From the NCBI RefSeq assembly GCF_014696225.1, contig NZ_JACJPV010000012.1:52976-116975 (forward strand): 64,000 nt of DNA, given 5' to 3'. The notes below the pieces were generated by a model that did not search any database, was not told the origin of the DNA, and worked only from the letters and a program-made list of their open reading frames with translations. The DNA comes from Anabaena sp. FACHB-1237. GTDB lineage: Bacteria; Cyanobacteriota; Cyanobacteriia; Cyanobacteriales; Nostocaceae. This document shows, piece by piece, positions 28,321-36,212 of this stretch (positions are counted from its first letter, which is position 1; each line of letters begins with the position of its first letter). Both the position numbers and the translations under genes were made by a program.

Positions 28321-28325
28321 AGACT

Positions 28326-28781
28326 TTAGTGATAATCTTCTATCTTAAGAATCAAAAGGTATTTAATACTTCCTTCTTCTTCAAATTTGGTAATTAACCG
28401 CCAATTACCGGTTAGCGATAAGGTGTATTCTTGTTTACAATTTCGGTTAAGTTTATGAAATTTCAGACTTTTAACAGTATATAAGTCTTGCTCATTTTTA
28501 GCTGCTGATATCATCCAGATCGCTTTTAAGAAGCCTTTAACTACAGCTTTTGGATAGTTTTTGCTTTCTTGATGAATATAAACAGCTTCTAATTCCTTAG
28601 ACTTAAATTTGAAGAGCAAATGACCAGATTGATCACTGGTAGTATTACCAGTAAGGTTATTACTCACAGAAGTTTGATAAGAACTACCATGAGAGGAGTT
28701 TACAGATTTTTCATAAGAAAAATTAAATGCCGCAGATGCAGGATGGTTAGAATTATTTGTGTCGTTTTTAACTTGTTGCAT
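28326..28781 (-). CDS. higB: HigB/RelE-type toxin with N-terminal extension
   Basis: The C-terminal 97 residues are a HigB-type RelE-fold toxin: LFKFKSKELEAVY, YPKAVVKGFLKAIWMI, AKNEQDLYTVKSLKFHKL, LTGNWRLITKFEEEG and the final LLILKIEDYH. HigB toxins cut mRNA on the ribosome. The first 54 residues (MQQVKNDTNNSNHPASAAFN...) are Asn/Ser-rich and have no counterpart in the family. A TTG at 28617-28619 would start the protein at LLFKFKSKEL, the usual beginning, and may be the real start. The pairing with higA supports the toxin call. Confidence 0.8.
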   Translation of the reverse strand: MQQVKNDTNNSNHPASAAFNFSYEKSVNSSHGSSYQTSVSNNLTGNTTSDQSGHLLFKFKSKELEAVYIHQESKNYPKAVVKGFLKAIWMISAAKNEQDLYTVKSLKFHKLNRNCKQEYTLSLTGNWRLITKFEEEGSIKYLLILKIEDYH

Positions 28782-28867
28782 ACTGGTATTCTTCCATACT
28801 TGTTATTAGTCCTTGTCAAGCTGGGAACACAGTCCTTATACTATCATGATTTTTTCTCAGTGACAAG

Positions 28868-29488
28868 TTATTCGGCACATTTTACACTTTTAATACTACC
28901 ATCCTCTTTTAACGCTCCAATTTTTACCTTTACTTCCTGTCCTTCCTGAAGTAAACTAGCTTTTTTAGGTTCTTTTTCAGTAATTTTAATTACTCCTAAT
29001 ATTTCATACGTAACTTTATTACCATTAATCTTGGTAACTTTTGCTTCTATAATATCTCCCTCTTTAAACTCTTGAGATTCAGTAACTTTTGCTATTTCCG
29101 CTTGACGTGCTGACTCAACAACAGTTACAACTGGTGCGCTAATTCCTCCAATAGGAACACCAGAATTATTATAATATTTCATTAATCTGGATACCCAACC
29201 TAATATTTGTAAGATGGTTTGAGGATCGCTATTAGCTTTGAAATATTGATTACAAGTATCGTTTATACTGCTGTAATATTCAGAAGTTTGTTTACTATGT
29301 CCAATCATTTTACCTTCTTTAACTAGGACTTTCAGATAGGTTAAAAATGTGGATGTGGCATTATTTTTATCAATAATTGTCCTTAAATATGCCACAGTTT
29401 TACTTACTTCGTTAGCATCGGTATTTTCTTGAACTAATTCAATAGCGATCGCATGAGCAATTTCCCATTGTTTATCTGTTAAATTCAT
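28868..29488 (-). CDS. Type III-D operon protein: helical (Cas11-like?) domain plus OB/S1-like domain
   Basis: I do not recognise a named family. Residues about 1-115 are helical, with conserved-looking YLKVLVKEGKMIGHSKQTSE and ILQILGWVSRLMKYYNN, a size and character like small Cas11/Csm2 subunits. Residues about 140-206 (EGDIIEAKVTKINGNKVTYE, EGQEVKVKIGALKEDGSI) look like an OB-fold/S1 or TRAM nucleic-acid-binding domain. It ends the III-D operon, 26 bases after a RAMP gene, so a role in the effector complex is likely. A Cas11 role is inference only. Confidence 0.5.
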   Translation of the reverse strand: MNLTDKQWEIAHAIAIELVQENTDANEVSKTVAYLRTIIDKNNATSTFLTYLKVLVKEGKMIGHSKQTSEYYSSINDTCNQYFKANSDPQTILQILGWVSRLMKYYNNSGVPIGGISAPVVTVVESARQAEIAKVTESQEFKEGDIIEAKVTKINGNKVTYEILGVIKITEKEPKKASLLQEGQEVKVKIGALKEDGSIKSVKCAE

Positions 29489-29514
29489 AATTTATCAATT
29501 CCTAAATTACTAAG

Positions 29515-30516
29515 TTAATACATTCCTGCTGGTGGTGTTCTATCAGTGGGATAACGTAAAATAGCTACTAGTTGATCTAATTGTTCTTTAGCAATTAATT
29601 TTGAATGTGCAACTTGAATTTGTTTTTGGATAAAATCTTTTAATTTATCCCCTGTTAAATCATCATTTTCACTGACTTGATATGATGAATAACGCTGTTT
29701 TAAATTTTGTGGGCGATTAATTTTATCAACATTTACAGTCATCGTTCCCATACCAATTGGTTTACCTCCTCCCACTTTTAAAGCTAGAGGATATTTTTGA
29801 TCTTGTCCTAAAATAATTAACAGTGTTCCTAATTCTTCAGGAAGTAAATTTTTAAAATGTAATTCTGTTTTAAAAGTATATTCTTTTCCTGCTTGTTGTA
29901 CGGAAATTCCGTCTCCTTGTTTTTTATCAATGGCTTTGGACATATTATAATAAAATTTACGTCCTGCTAATTTGCCATTTTTATAATATGCGTCACAACT
30001 AACACGAGGACTATATAAAGAAGGCATAAATCCTGTGGCAAAATTAACATTTTCACAGTTAGCATCATTAAATTCTATCAAACCTTGCCAATCTAATGCT
30101 CCAAATACTCGACTAGCTGGACAAAGTTCTTCTTTCTTACGACAAGGTAAACGTTCACTAGGCATTTTATCTTTGTATTTAGAAGTAATTGCACCTAATG
30201 TACTATTAGTAATTGCTTCATAAACCGAACGAATACAACCTTTTAAAGAACTTCCTTGAATTGATAATTTATTATCAACTCCTTGAGTCATGGTTTTAAT
30301 TAAAGAGATTTTTTGGCCAATATCGCTACCTAAAACTACTGCACCAGTGGAAATATGTAAAGAAGTTTTAACTTTTAAAGTTAAATAAATTGTTCCATGT
30401 AAACGACTTTGATCATATTTATGATGTCCATAGGGACGCTGTAAATTTGGTCTTCCTGGAGGAAAGGAAACAAAATCATAAGGTTTGGGTACTTTTTCAT
30501 CATTTCTATTATTCAT
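29515..30516 (-). CDS. Type III-D RAMP (Cas7-like) protein
   Basis: This 333-residue protein is of the RAMP superfamily. It has a first strand TIYLTLKVKTSLHISTGAV, the RAMP motif QGSSLKGCIRSVYEAI (about residues 93-108), a Cys-containing insertion (LPCRKKEELCPASRVFG) that may hold zinc, and the C-terminal Gly-rich loop VGGGKPIGMGTMTV. Cas7-like RAMPs form the backbone that holds crRNA and can cut target RNA. It follows the Csx19-like gene by eight bases. The exact backbone position cannot be told. Confidence 0.8.
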   Translation of the reverse strand: MNNRNDEKVPKPYDFVSFPPGRPNLQRPYGHHKYDQSRLHGTIYLTLKVKTSLHISTGAVVLGSDIGQKISLIKTMTQGVDNKLSIQGSSLKGCIRSVYEAITNSTLGAITSKYKDKMPSERLPCRKKEELCPASRVFGALDWQGLIEFNDANCENVNFATGFMPSLYSPRVSCDAYYKNGKLAGRKFYYNMSKAIDKKQGDGISVQQAGKEYTFKTELHFKNLLPEELGTLLIILGQDQKYPLALKVGGGKPIGMGTMTVNVDKINRPQNLKQRYSSYQVSENDDLTGDKLKDFIQKQIQVAHSKLIAKEQLDQLVAILRYPTDRTPPAGMY

Positions 30517-30524
30517 GGTTTTGC

Positions 30525-30995
30525 CTATAATGTGAGTGCTATAAAGTGAACAGTTGCAGTTGTTTGATCTTGAAAATATCGCTGTTTAATTTGGAGTTTT
30601 TCAGGATCAGGATAACTAAAAACTTTAGGAAAGCGAGTTTCTGTTGGTGGATAAAAATTAGCTTGGCGATCTTCTGTGTACCATTTTTTATCTAATGCTT
30701 GAAAATCCTGATCTTCGCCATTAATACTTAACAGTAAAACTTCATAAGTATTGTTTTTTTTGTATTTCCATCTTAGTTCCAATTGATGATTAAATATTTG
30801 TCCTTCCAACATGGGAAATTGAAATTGATCACTAATTGAGTTTTTCTCCAATTTATAAATCCCACTGACTCCATGAGTCCACCGGAGAAAATAATAGGTA
30901 TTATCTGTGATTGATTTATTGATTAACTTATGGATTAATACTAATAAATTATCAACAGATAATGGATGTTCTTGATATCCGATAAAAGCTGTCAT
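30525..30995 (-). CDS. Csx19-like type III-D protein (tentative)
   Basis: This 156-residue protein is placed between two RAMP genes with 8- and 10-base spacers, so it is translationally linked to them. It is rich in aromatic residues and strands (NTYYFLRWTHGVSGIYKL, LELRWKYKKNNTYEVLLLSI, YSYPDPEKL near the end). Csx19 is a small subunit known from III-D effector complexes, including the cyanobacterial one, and it sits in this place. The call rests mainly on context and general character, not on a diagnostic motif. Confidence 0.45.
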   Translation of the reverse strand: MTAFIGYQEHPLSVDNLLVLIHKLINKSITDNTYYFLRWTHGVSGIYKLEKNSISDQFQFPMLEGQIFNHQLELRWKYKKNNTYEVLLLSINGEDQDFQALDKKWYTEDRQANFYPPTETRFPKVFSYPDPEKLQIKQRYFQDQTTATVHFIALTL

Positions 30996-31005
30996 TCTGC
31001 ACCTA

Positions 31006-31941
31006 CTAAACTAATACTTTACTCCAGGATCTAACACCGCGCTCTAACAAATCTTTAACTGTTCCTTCGTGCCAAGTTAATTGTACACCAAAATCTAAAT
31101 CCATTAATTGTGCTGCTACTGGTGTATCTTGACTATCTTTTGCTGGAAAATTATAGGATTTTGCGTCATTTTCTGGTAAAAATTCCCCAACTCCTAAAAG
31201 GTGAGTATGTGGCCATTTTTTGTTAGTACCAAAAGCGCAAATTTCCTGTTTATCTTCTGATAAAATACAACCAGGATATTGGACAACGGCTTTATTTAAT
31301 TTGACTTTTACCGTTCCTAAACCACGAGATTTAGCAAAACCTAAACCAAACCAACCATCATCTAAATCACGCAATACTAAACCTATTAAACCTAATTGTG
31401 CTAAAGTGAAATTTTTTAAATGTAATTTGGTTTTAAATTCTCCTGCTGTACAAACTTGATAATTAAATGGTCCTACAGCAACAGATCCAAATATTCTATC
31501 AATTGCTACACCATTTCTTTCTTCTGTTTTTACTGCTTTAGCATTATCTGGATAAGCGTCTTCTATTCTGATTCTACTAGCAATAGAAGTATTACCAAAC
31601 ATTTGATCAGTAAAGGAAGAAAGTTTATAAATATCACTAGATGATTTATTTTTCAAATAGTCATATTTATCATTTAATGGATCATTAGCCCAAGGTAGAT
31701 TTTTACTGTTAGGTTTTTCCTCTCCTACTGTTCTCACAATACGTTCAGCATGGGCGCGAATTGCACCTTTTAAACTGCTTCCTGGTAAGTATATAGTACG
31801 TCCTCCAGAGTGATAGGTTTCTACAAATTCCATATCTGGTTTTGTGGGATCTGCGCCTTCTTTTCCAGATTTAATTAATATTGGTCCATCGGGAATAATG
31901 GTTAAATCTATGGTGCAGTGATTAACAAATTTTCTGTGCAT
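31006..31941 (-). CDS. Type III-D RAMP (Cas7/Csm3-like) protein
   Basis: This 311-residue RAMP has an N-terminal strand TIDLTIIPDGPILIKSG, the motif YLPGSSLKGAIRAHAERI (about residues 51-68), and the Csm3-type loop ERNGVAIDRIFGSVAVGPF, whose Asp may position target RNA. The Gly-rich loop LGFAKSRGLGTVKV is present. The last 80 residues form an extension of unknown role. It is a likely backbone subunit with target-RNA cleavage ability, cotranscribed with the Csx19-like gene. Confidence 0.82.
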   Translation of the reverse strand: MHRKFVNHCTIDLTIIPDGPILIKSGKEGADPTKPDMEFVETYHSGGRTIYLPGSSLKGAIRAHAERIVRTVGEEKPNSKNLPWANDPLNDKYDYLKNKSSSDIYKLSSFTDQMFGNTSIASRIRIEDAYPDNAKAVKTEERNGVAIDRIFGSVAVGPFNYQVCTAGEFKTKLHLKNFTLAQLGLIGLVLRDLDDGWFGLGFAKSRGLGTVKVKLNKAVVQYPGCILSEDKQEICAFGTNKKWPHTHLLGVGEFLPENDAKSYNFPAKDSQDTPVAAQLMDLDFGVQLTWHEGTVKDLLERGVRSWSKVLV

Positions 31942-31969
31942 AATGTTAGTTTAATGGGGTGATAAATTA

Positions 31970-32013
31970 AGATTTAATCAAGATTTAATCAAGATTTAAT
32001 CAAGATTTAAGCA
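31970..32013. repeat. Tandem 11-base repeat, four units
   Basis: Four units of AGATTTAATCA run head to tail (the last is AGATTTAAGCA). They overlap the stop codon of the gene at 32007-32633 and lie just upstream of the start of the RAMP gene at 31941, in the middle of the operon. Confidence 0.85.
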
Positions 32014-32633
32014 GTAGTTAAAACTAGGTTATTTAACTGTAATTCTGATTGTTGAAATACAAAGTTAACAGCAGCAAATAATTTATCTAGTTCTTGAATT
32101 GTGTAATAAGTGATATTTTTGGTAAATTTGTCATTTTCTAGTTTACCAAATTGCCATGTTGTGCCATTAGAAACAATCCCAAAGATAATGATTTGATATT
32201 CTCCATTTAATTTTTGAGCAGCGATCATTTCTGCTAAACATTGCGCCCATCCTGTTTCAAAATTGTCTTGTTTTGCTTCTACTAAAATAAAGTAGGGTTT
32301 ATCAAAAACAACTTTACCTAATGGAGAACATTTAGCTAAAATATATTCAGGAAATCCTGATAATTTTTCATCATAATTTAATGATTGATGACTCCATAAA
32401 ATAAAATGTTCATGGTAAATTTTCCAAACCTCTTTAAGAACTGGATAAATCAGATTTTCACAGATAGCATATTCTGAGTTAGTAATAACACCATACCGCA
32501 TCATAAATTGTAAATCTTGGCGGAAATAGTCGGGAATAGTACAAGCAATTTCGCTGATAAAGTCGGTTTCAGTGTAAGTAACTTGAAATATTTTGAGGAC
32601 TTCACCAATGGTTTTGTAATTACTAAATGCCAT
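32007..32633 (-). CDS. PD-(D/E)XK nuclease-like protein of unknown role
   Basis: This 208-residue protein carries a PD-(D/E)XK-like core: an acidic residue in FDKPYFILVEAKQDNFETGW (E-x-K on a strand), then QCLAEMIAAQKLNGEYQIII and a following strand FGIVSNGTTWQFGKL. Similar proteins are scattered through cyanobacteria, often near mobile or defence genes. It interrupts the III-D operon between csx7 and a RAMP gene. Nuclease activity is inferred; no role in CRISPR interference is shown. Confidence 0.6.
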   Translation of the reverse strand: MAFSNYKTIGEVLKIFQVTYTETDFISEIACTIPDYFRQDLQFMMRYGVITNSEYAICENLIYPVLKEVWKIYHEHFILWSHQSLNYDEKLSGFPEYILAKCSPLGKVVFDKPYFILVEAKQDNFETGWAQCLAEMIAAQKLNGEYQIIIFGIVSNGTTWQFGKLENDKFTKNITYYTIQELDKLFAAVNFVFQQSELQLNNLVLTTA

Positions 32634-32660
32634 AATTTACCTCTTATTGGTTTGGTTTTT

Positions 32661-32780
32661 AGCCCACCTCAGAATTCATTCTGAGGCTAATAGCGCAAGT
32701 CGTCTTCAGACGACTATATTTGATAGATTTAGTCCGTTTTAACGGACTTTGACTATTAGCCCGGAACTTCAGTTCTGGGG
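32661..32780. repeat. Cluster of four short palindromes
   Basis: Four stems follow each other: CTCAGAATTCATTCTGAG (32669-32686), AGTCGTCTTCAGACGACT (32698-32715), AGTCCGTTTTAACGGACT (32731-32748) and GAACTTCAGTTC (32764-32775), with GCTAATAG/CTATTAGC around the inner two. This is a compound dispersed repeat of the kind found in cyanobacterial intergenic DNA. It covers the 3' end of csx7 and would fold into a row of hairpins in the operon mRNA. Confidence 0.8.
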
Positions 32781-33625
32781 GGGTGATTGGATATTTTTTC
32801 CCTTAAATGTTTGATAAGTGCTTTAGTCCAAACGTCTTTAAAATCAAAATCTTTAGCATCTTCATAAATATCTAATTTGTCTCCTATTTTACTACTAACT
32901 AATTCTTGTAAATAAGTTAATAATTTTTCTGGCTTATTATTAACATCAAGCCACCACATTTTATCTATATTTAATCTTACCACTCCTAAACCGCGAGAAC
33001 GTCCTCCACCCAGGGGAATCTGTTCAGTTTCAAATTGGTGTAAACCAATCATTAATAGGCCTAATTCCCAATCTTCGGCATTTTCAATTATAGCATGAAA
33101 CTGAAATTGTGTACTTGCTGGTACTACTTGAAAGTCGTATAGTTTACCATCGGCTGCCGTTTCTGTATCTCTATCAATGGCTACTCCGTCCCTTTCTTGA
33201 TATTGATCAAACCAGGTTTTTGGTACTACGGTTAAGTCGCGTACTTGAAATTTACTGGCTATCCAAGGTGAACCAAATAATAGAGAAATTAAGTCTGTCA
33301 TATCTAACAGTTTTTCTGTTAGTTCTAAGTCGTTATCTTTGTATGTGTCTTTTAAATCTTTGACGTATTTGTTCCTATCTGAAGTTGTAAAATCTGCGGG
33401 ATCTTCTGCGAAACTGGAATCAATTCCTCTCAAGAAACTTTCTAATCTTGATCTTAATGCTCCTTTAAAGCTAGAACCGGGTATTAATGGTTGTCCTAAT
33501 GCGTCTTTAATTACTGGTGAATCTGTTCCAATTGGTTCGGTGGAACGTCCAGCACTAATGCGTAGTGCGGTAATTGTTGTGAGTGTTCCGGTGATTTCTA
33601 GGCGGTTTTTGAAGGTGTCAAACAT
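32756..33625 (-). CDS. csx7: Type III-D RAMP protein Csx7
   Basis: This 289-residue RAMP matches the Csx7 branch of Csm3-like proteins. It begins FDTFKNRLEITGTLTTITAL followed by RISAGRSTEPIGTDSPVIKD, the motif LIPGSSFKGALRSRLE (about residues 47-62), the segment RDGVAIDRDTETAADG with the catalytic-type Asp, and the loop LGGGRSRGLGVVRL. It is a backbone subunit of the III-D complex. Its last few codons and its stop lie in the palindrome cluster at 32661-32780, so the natural C-terminus may have been altered by that repeat. Confidence 0.85.
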   Translation of the reverse strand: MFDTFKNRLEITGTLTTITALRISAGRSTEPIGTDSPVIKDALGQPLIPGSSFKGALRSRLESFLRGIDSSFAEDPADFTTSDRNKYVKDLKDTYKDNDLELTEKLLDMTDLISLLFGSPWIASKFQVRDLTVVPKTWFDQYQERDGVAIDRDTETAADGKLYDFQVVPASTQFQFHAIIENAEDWELGLLMIGLHQFETEQIPLGGGRSRGLGVVRLNIDKMWWLDVNNKPEKLLTYLQELVSSKIGDKLDIYEDAKDFDFKDVWTKALIKHLREKISNHPPRTEVPG

Positions 33626-33644
33626 ATAATTTCATCCTTAATTA

Positions 33645-34211
33645 TTAATTCAGTTTGAGACAACTAAATATATCCTCCACAGATATTTTCCAATCTGGTA
33701 AAGAATTTAAAACTGGTAAAATATCTTGATTTTGCTTAACTTCTGGTAATTGATTTGGTAAAAAAGTAATGATTAAGCGTTCTTGAGGATCAAGGAACCA
33801 ACCTAATTCTGTACCATGTTTTAAGCAAAATAAAATATTATTAATGACACGGGTTGAACTTTGTTCAGGTGATAAGATTTCAATTACCCAGTTAGGAGGA
33901 ATTGTAAATTCATTCTCAATTTCTCCATAATTATCTAGGGGAATTAATTCCCAATTAAAAACACTAATATCTGGGATAATAGAACGACCTCCAAAGGTAC
34001 AACGCAATTCTGTAAATCCGCGAGCAATTTTTTGAGGTGTGCTAATTTGATTAATAGCAGAGGCTAAAAATGTTTGTATTGCACTGTGCTTACCTTTAGG
34101 CATTGGTTTTTGGTAGATGTTACCATCAATATATTCACTAGCTGGTTTTGTTTCTGGTTGTTGCAGAAATTCTGCTAAGGAGATTAAGGTAGTAACGGGA
34201 GTGGAGATCAT
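33645..34211 (-). CDS. Uma2 family (DUF820) endonuclease-like protein
   Basis: This 188-residue protein is of the large cyanobacterial Uma2/DUF820 family, with a PD-(D/E)XK-like fold. It shows SLAEFLQQPETKPASEYIDG, PKGKHSAIQTFLASAIN, IIPDISVFNW, the core WVIEILSPEQSS and the end LGWFLDPQERLIITFLP. These proteins are very numerous in cyanobacteria and mostly uncharacterised. It lies inside the III-D operon, between the CARF-HEPN gene and csx7, with a 19-base spacer to csx7, and may be a passenger. Confidence 0.85.
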   Translation of the reverse strand: MISTPVTTLISLAEFLQQPETKPASEYIDGNIYQKPMPKGKHSAIQTFLASAINQISTPQKIARGFTELRCTFGGRSIIPDISVFNWELIPLDNYGEIENEFTIPPNWVIEILSPEQSSTRVINNILFCLKHGTELGWFLDPQERLIITFLPNQLPEVKQNQDILPVLNSLPDWKISVEDIFSCLKLN

Positions 34212-34279
34212 AGTTTTAGCAATTTTATAGTCCGCTTAAATTAAGGTATTCTATGAACATTATAGACTTAATCAAGGGA

Positions 34280-35596
34280 TTAAATTTCTAGGTCAGTTGG
34301 AAATTGAGGAAGTTGTATTTGTGGTTTATTGCTAACTACAGAATTAATAGAAGATTTAATGAAATTAACAAATACTTCACTGACATTCTCGTAGTCACTG
34401 CTAGTAATTGGCTCAAAGCCATGAGCAAATAAGGAGTTATTCCTAACTTCTAAAGCATTGATAATTCTGTTAGCATTTTCTTGATATATTTTGCCTATGG
34501 GATCTTCAGGAAGTTCAGTTAAAAGATCATAACTACTTCTTAAAGGTATTTGAATTTTTCCCTTGATATTAGAACGTTTTTTCTCATATTTATCCCGTAA
34601 ATTTTCTGGTAATTTCGCAGTATCAATATCACCTGTTTTAATACCATAGGTTTTCAACAACCGAATTTGAGCTAATAATTCCAAAGCTCGATAAAGTCTA
34701 CCTACTGCATCATCATAACGCTGTTGTTCAGCCCGTCTTTCAGCATTTAGTATTAAATCTTGAACTATTTCATAACCATGTCCTTCTGTTCCGTTGCTAA
34801 AATCAAATTTTTCATCTATTTGTCCTCTACTATTAATTACTTTTTTGAGAAATAGAACTAAATTTCTGATTACAGGATTTCTCATTTGAGGTTCTAATAA
34901 CTCTAAAGCATCTCTATGTTCAAATCTATCCCAAGCATCTAAACCTGAACAACAAGCATATAAAGTTTGTATTTGTCGTCTAATCTCAGATGGTAATGCC
35001 ATTGATGATAATAAACGTCTTAGTTGTGCGATCGCTGCTGGATAATTGTACTGTTGTAAAAAAATAGGCAAAAATTGTTCTATCGTGCGTTGTGCAACTA
35101 CTGGTGCTACACTTGCTTGTCCTGTTAATTCTCCTCTTTCAACTTTGATGATATTTGTACGGACGGCTGTGGTGACATATAATTTCAGTTGATAATCAAC
35201 AGATGCCATTGCTAAACCTACAGACATGGATTTAGTACCACCTGTATAATCAGCCATCATTTGAGCATCTTGTACATTTTCCTGAATATTCTGAATACAT
35301 AATGATGCTTTCAGATAGCATTCTGATAAATCATCTGGTTCTTCAATCAATATTAAGTCTCTATCTTGTTGAAATTTATCACCTAATCCTACTTGTGTAG
35401 GAATATTTGGTAATTTTTCAATTACTTCTGTTCCCCTTCTAACTTCACAAGGAGTTCCACTTCCTATTACTTGGGATTTACTACCTTTAGCACCATCAGA
35501 ACAAAGAAAAACAACTCGATCTGGCTGTAGTTCACGAATAGCAGTTACGATAGGTTGATGAGAACCACCGACTGTAATGAAAAGAATTTTTGGCAT
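34280..35596 (-). CDS. CARF-HEPN protein, TIGR02710-like (Csm6/Csx1-type ancillary RNase)
   Basis: This 438-residue protein starts with a CARF domain: ILFITVGGSHQPIVTAIREL and MADYTGGTKSMSVGLAMASV, the ligand-binding loops for cyclic oligoadenylate. The C-terminal half is helical and ends in a HEPN motif, RNNSLFAHGF (Arg385...His392, R-x6-H). The architecture predicts an RNase switched on by the second messenger made by Cas10. It belongs to the TIGR02710 group as far as I can tell. It is encoded in the III-D operon, 40 bases from the small protein upstream. Confidence 0.82.
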   Translation of the reverse strand: MPKILFITVGGSHQPIVTAIRELQPDRVVFLCSDGAKGSKSQVIGSGTPCEVRRGTEVIEKLPNIPTQVGLGDKFQQDRDLILIEEPDDLSECYLKASLCIQNIQENVQDAQMMADYTGGTKSMSVGLAMASVDYQLKLYVTTAVRTNIIKVERGELTGQASVAPVVAQRTIEQFLPIFLQQYNYPAAIAQLRRLLSSMALPSEIRRQIQTLYACCSGLDAWDRFEHRDALELLEPQMRNPVIRNLVLFLKKVINSRGQIDEKFDFSNGTEGHGYEIVQDLILNAERRAEQQRYDDAVGRLYRALELLAQIRLLKTYGIKTGDIDTAKLPENLRDKYEKKRSNIKGKIQIPLRSSYDLLTELPEDPIGKIYQENANRIINALEVRNNSLFAHGFEPITSSDYENVSEVFVNFIKSSINSVVSNKPQIQLPQFPTDLEI

Positions 35597-35636
35597 GATT
35601 CAATTATCTCCTGATAAATTAATTGTTAATGATTTA

Positions 35637-36209
35637 TTAAGCTATTAAAGCTGTGTGCTCACGACTAAGATAACCAAGATAGAGTTGAGTTAATTTCAGA
35701 TGAATATTTTTACTGATACTGGATTCATTTTTCTGTAAATATTCTTTAAGTGACTCTAGTTTCTCTTGTTGCTGGTTATTGATTTTAGGATTGATACAGT
35801 CTTGATCATTTTCTCCTAAAAATGGATTTAATTCTTTATCTATACTGGATATTATAGATTTAAAGATATTGTTAATGTTGCTAATTAAACCATCAATTTG
35901 GTTAATTACTGCATGAGCAAATATTTCCTTTTTTCCATTCTCTATTTTTTCCAGTTTCCAAATTTTACTAGCATCCTTACGGCCTACTTGATAACGAATA
36001 TAGTTTTTAACCACCTCTATGGAAGATGTAGGATCTGTCGCTGTTGTTAAAACATTTTTTAAGGGAGAACGTTCTTGTACTTGCTTAATATCAAATTTTT
36101 TAGCCATTTCTTGCATTTTTACTATGATATCATCCAATTGTTTACTTAACTCTTGATTAATTCTTAAAGTTAGTTGTTGTTCTAATTCAATCACAGAAAT
36201 TTTTGACAT
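35637..36209 (-). CDS. Uncharacterised helical protein of the III-D operon
   Basis: This 190-residue protein is almost all helix: a coiled N-terminus (ELEQQLTLRINQELSKQLDD), a central VVKNYIRYQVGRKDASKIWK with conserved-looking Arg, Gly and Trp, and a C-terminal bundle ending LTQLYLGYLSREHTALIA. It lies three bases after csx10 and is clearly part of the core operon. Size, helicity and position suggest the small (Cas11-type) subunit of the III-D complex, but no signature proves it. The protein at 28868 competes for that role. Confidence 0.5.
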   Translation of the reverse strand: MSKISVIELEQQLTLRINQELSKQLDDIIVKMQEMAKKFDIKQVQERSPLKNVLTTATDPTSSIEVVKNYIRYQVGRKDASKIWKLEKIENGKKEIFAHAVINQIDGLISNINNIFKSIISSIDKELNPFLGENDQDCINPKINNQQQEKLESLKEYLQKNESSISKNIHLKLTQLYLGYLSREHTALIA

Positions 36210-36212
36210 AAC

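Noticed and set aside
27803..28325. A CRISPR array or cas1/cas2 at the downstream end of the III-D operon
   Set aside because: The operon is followed directly by higB and higA; no regularly spaced repeats and no Cas1/Cas2-like frame can be seen there, nor upstream of 54186.
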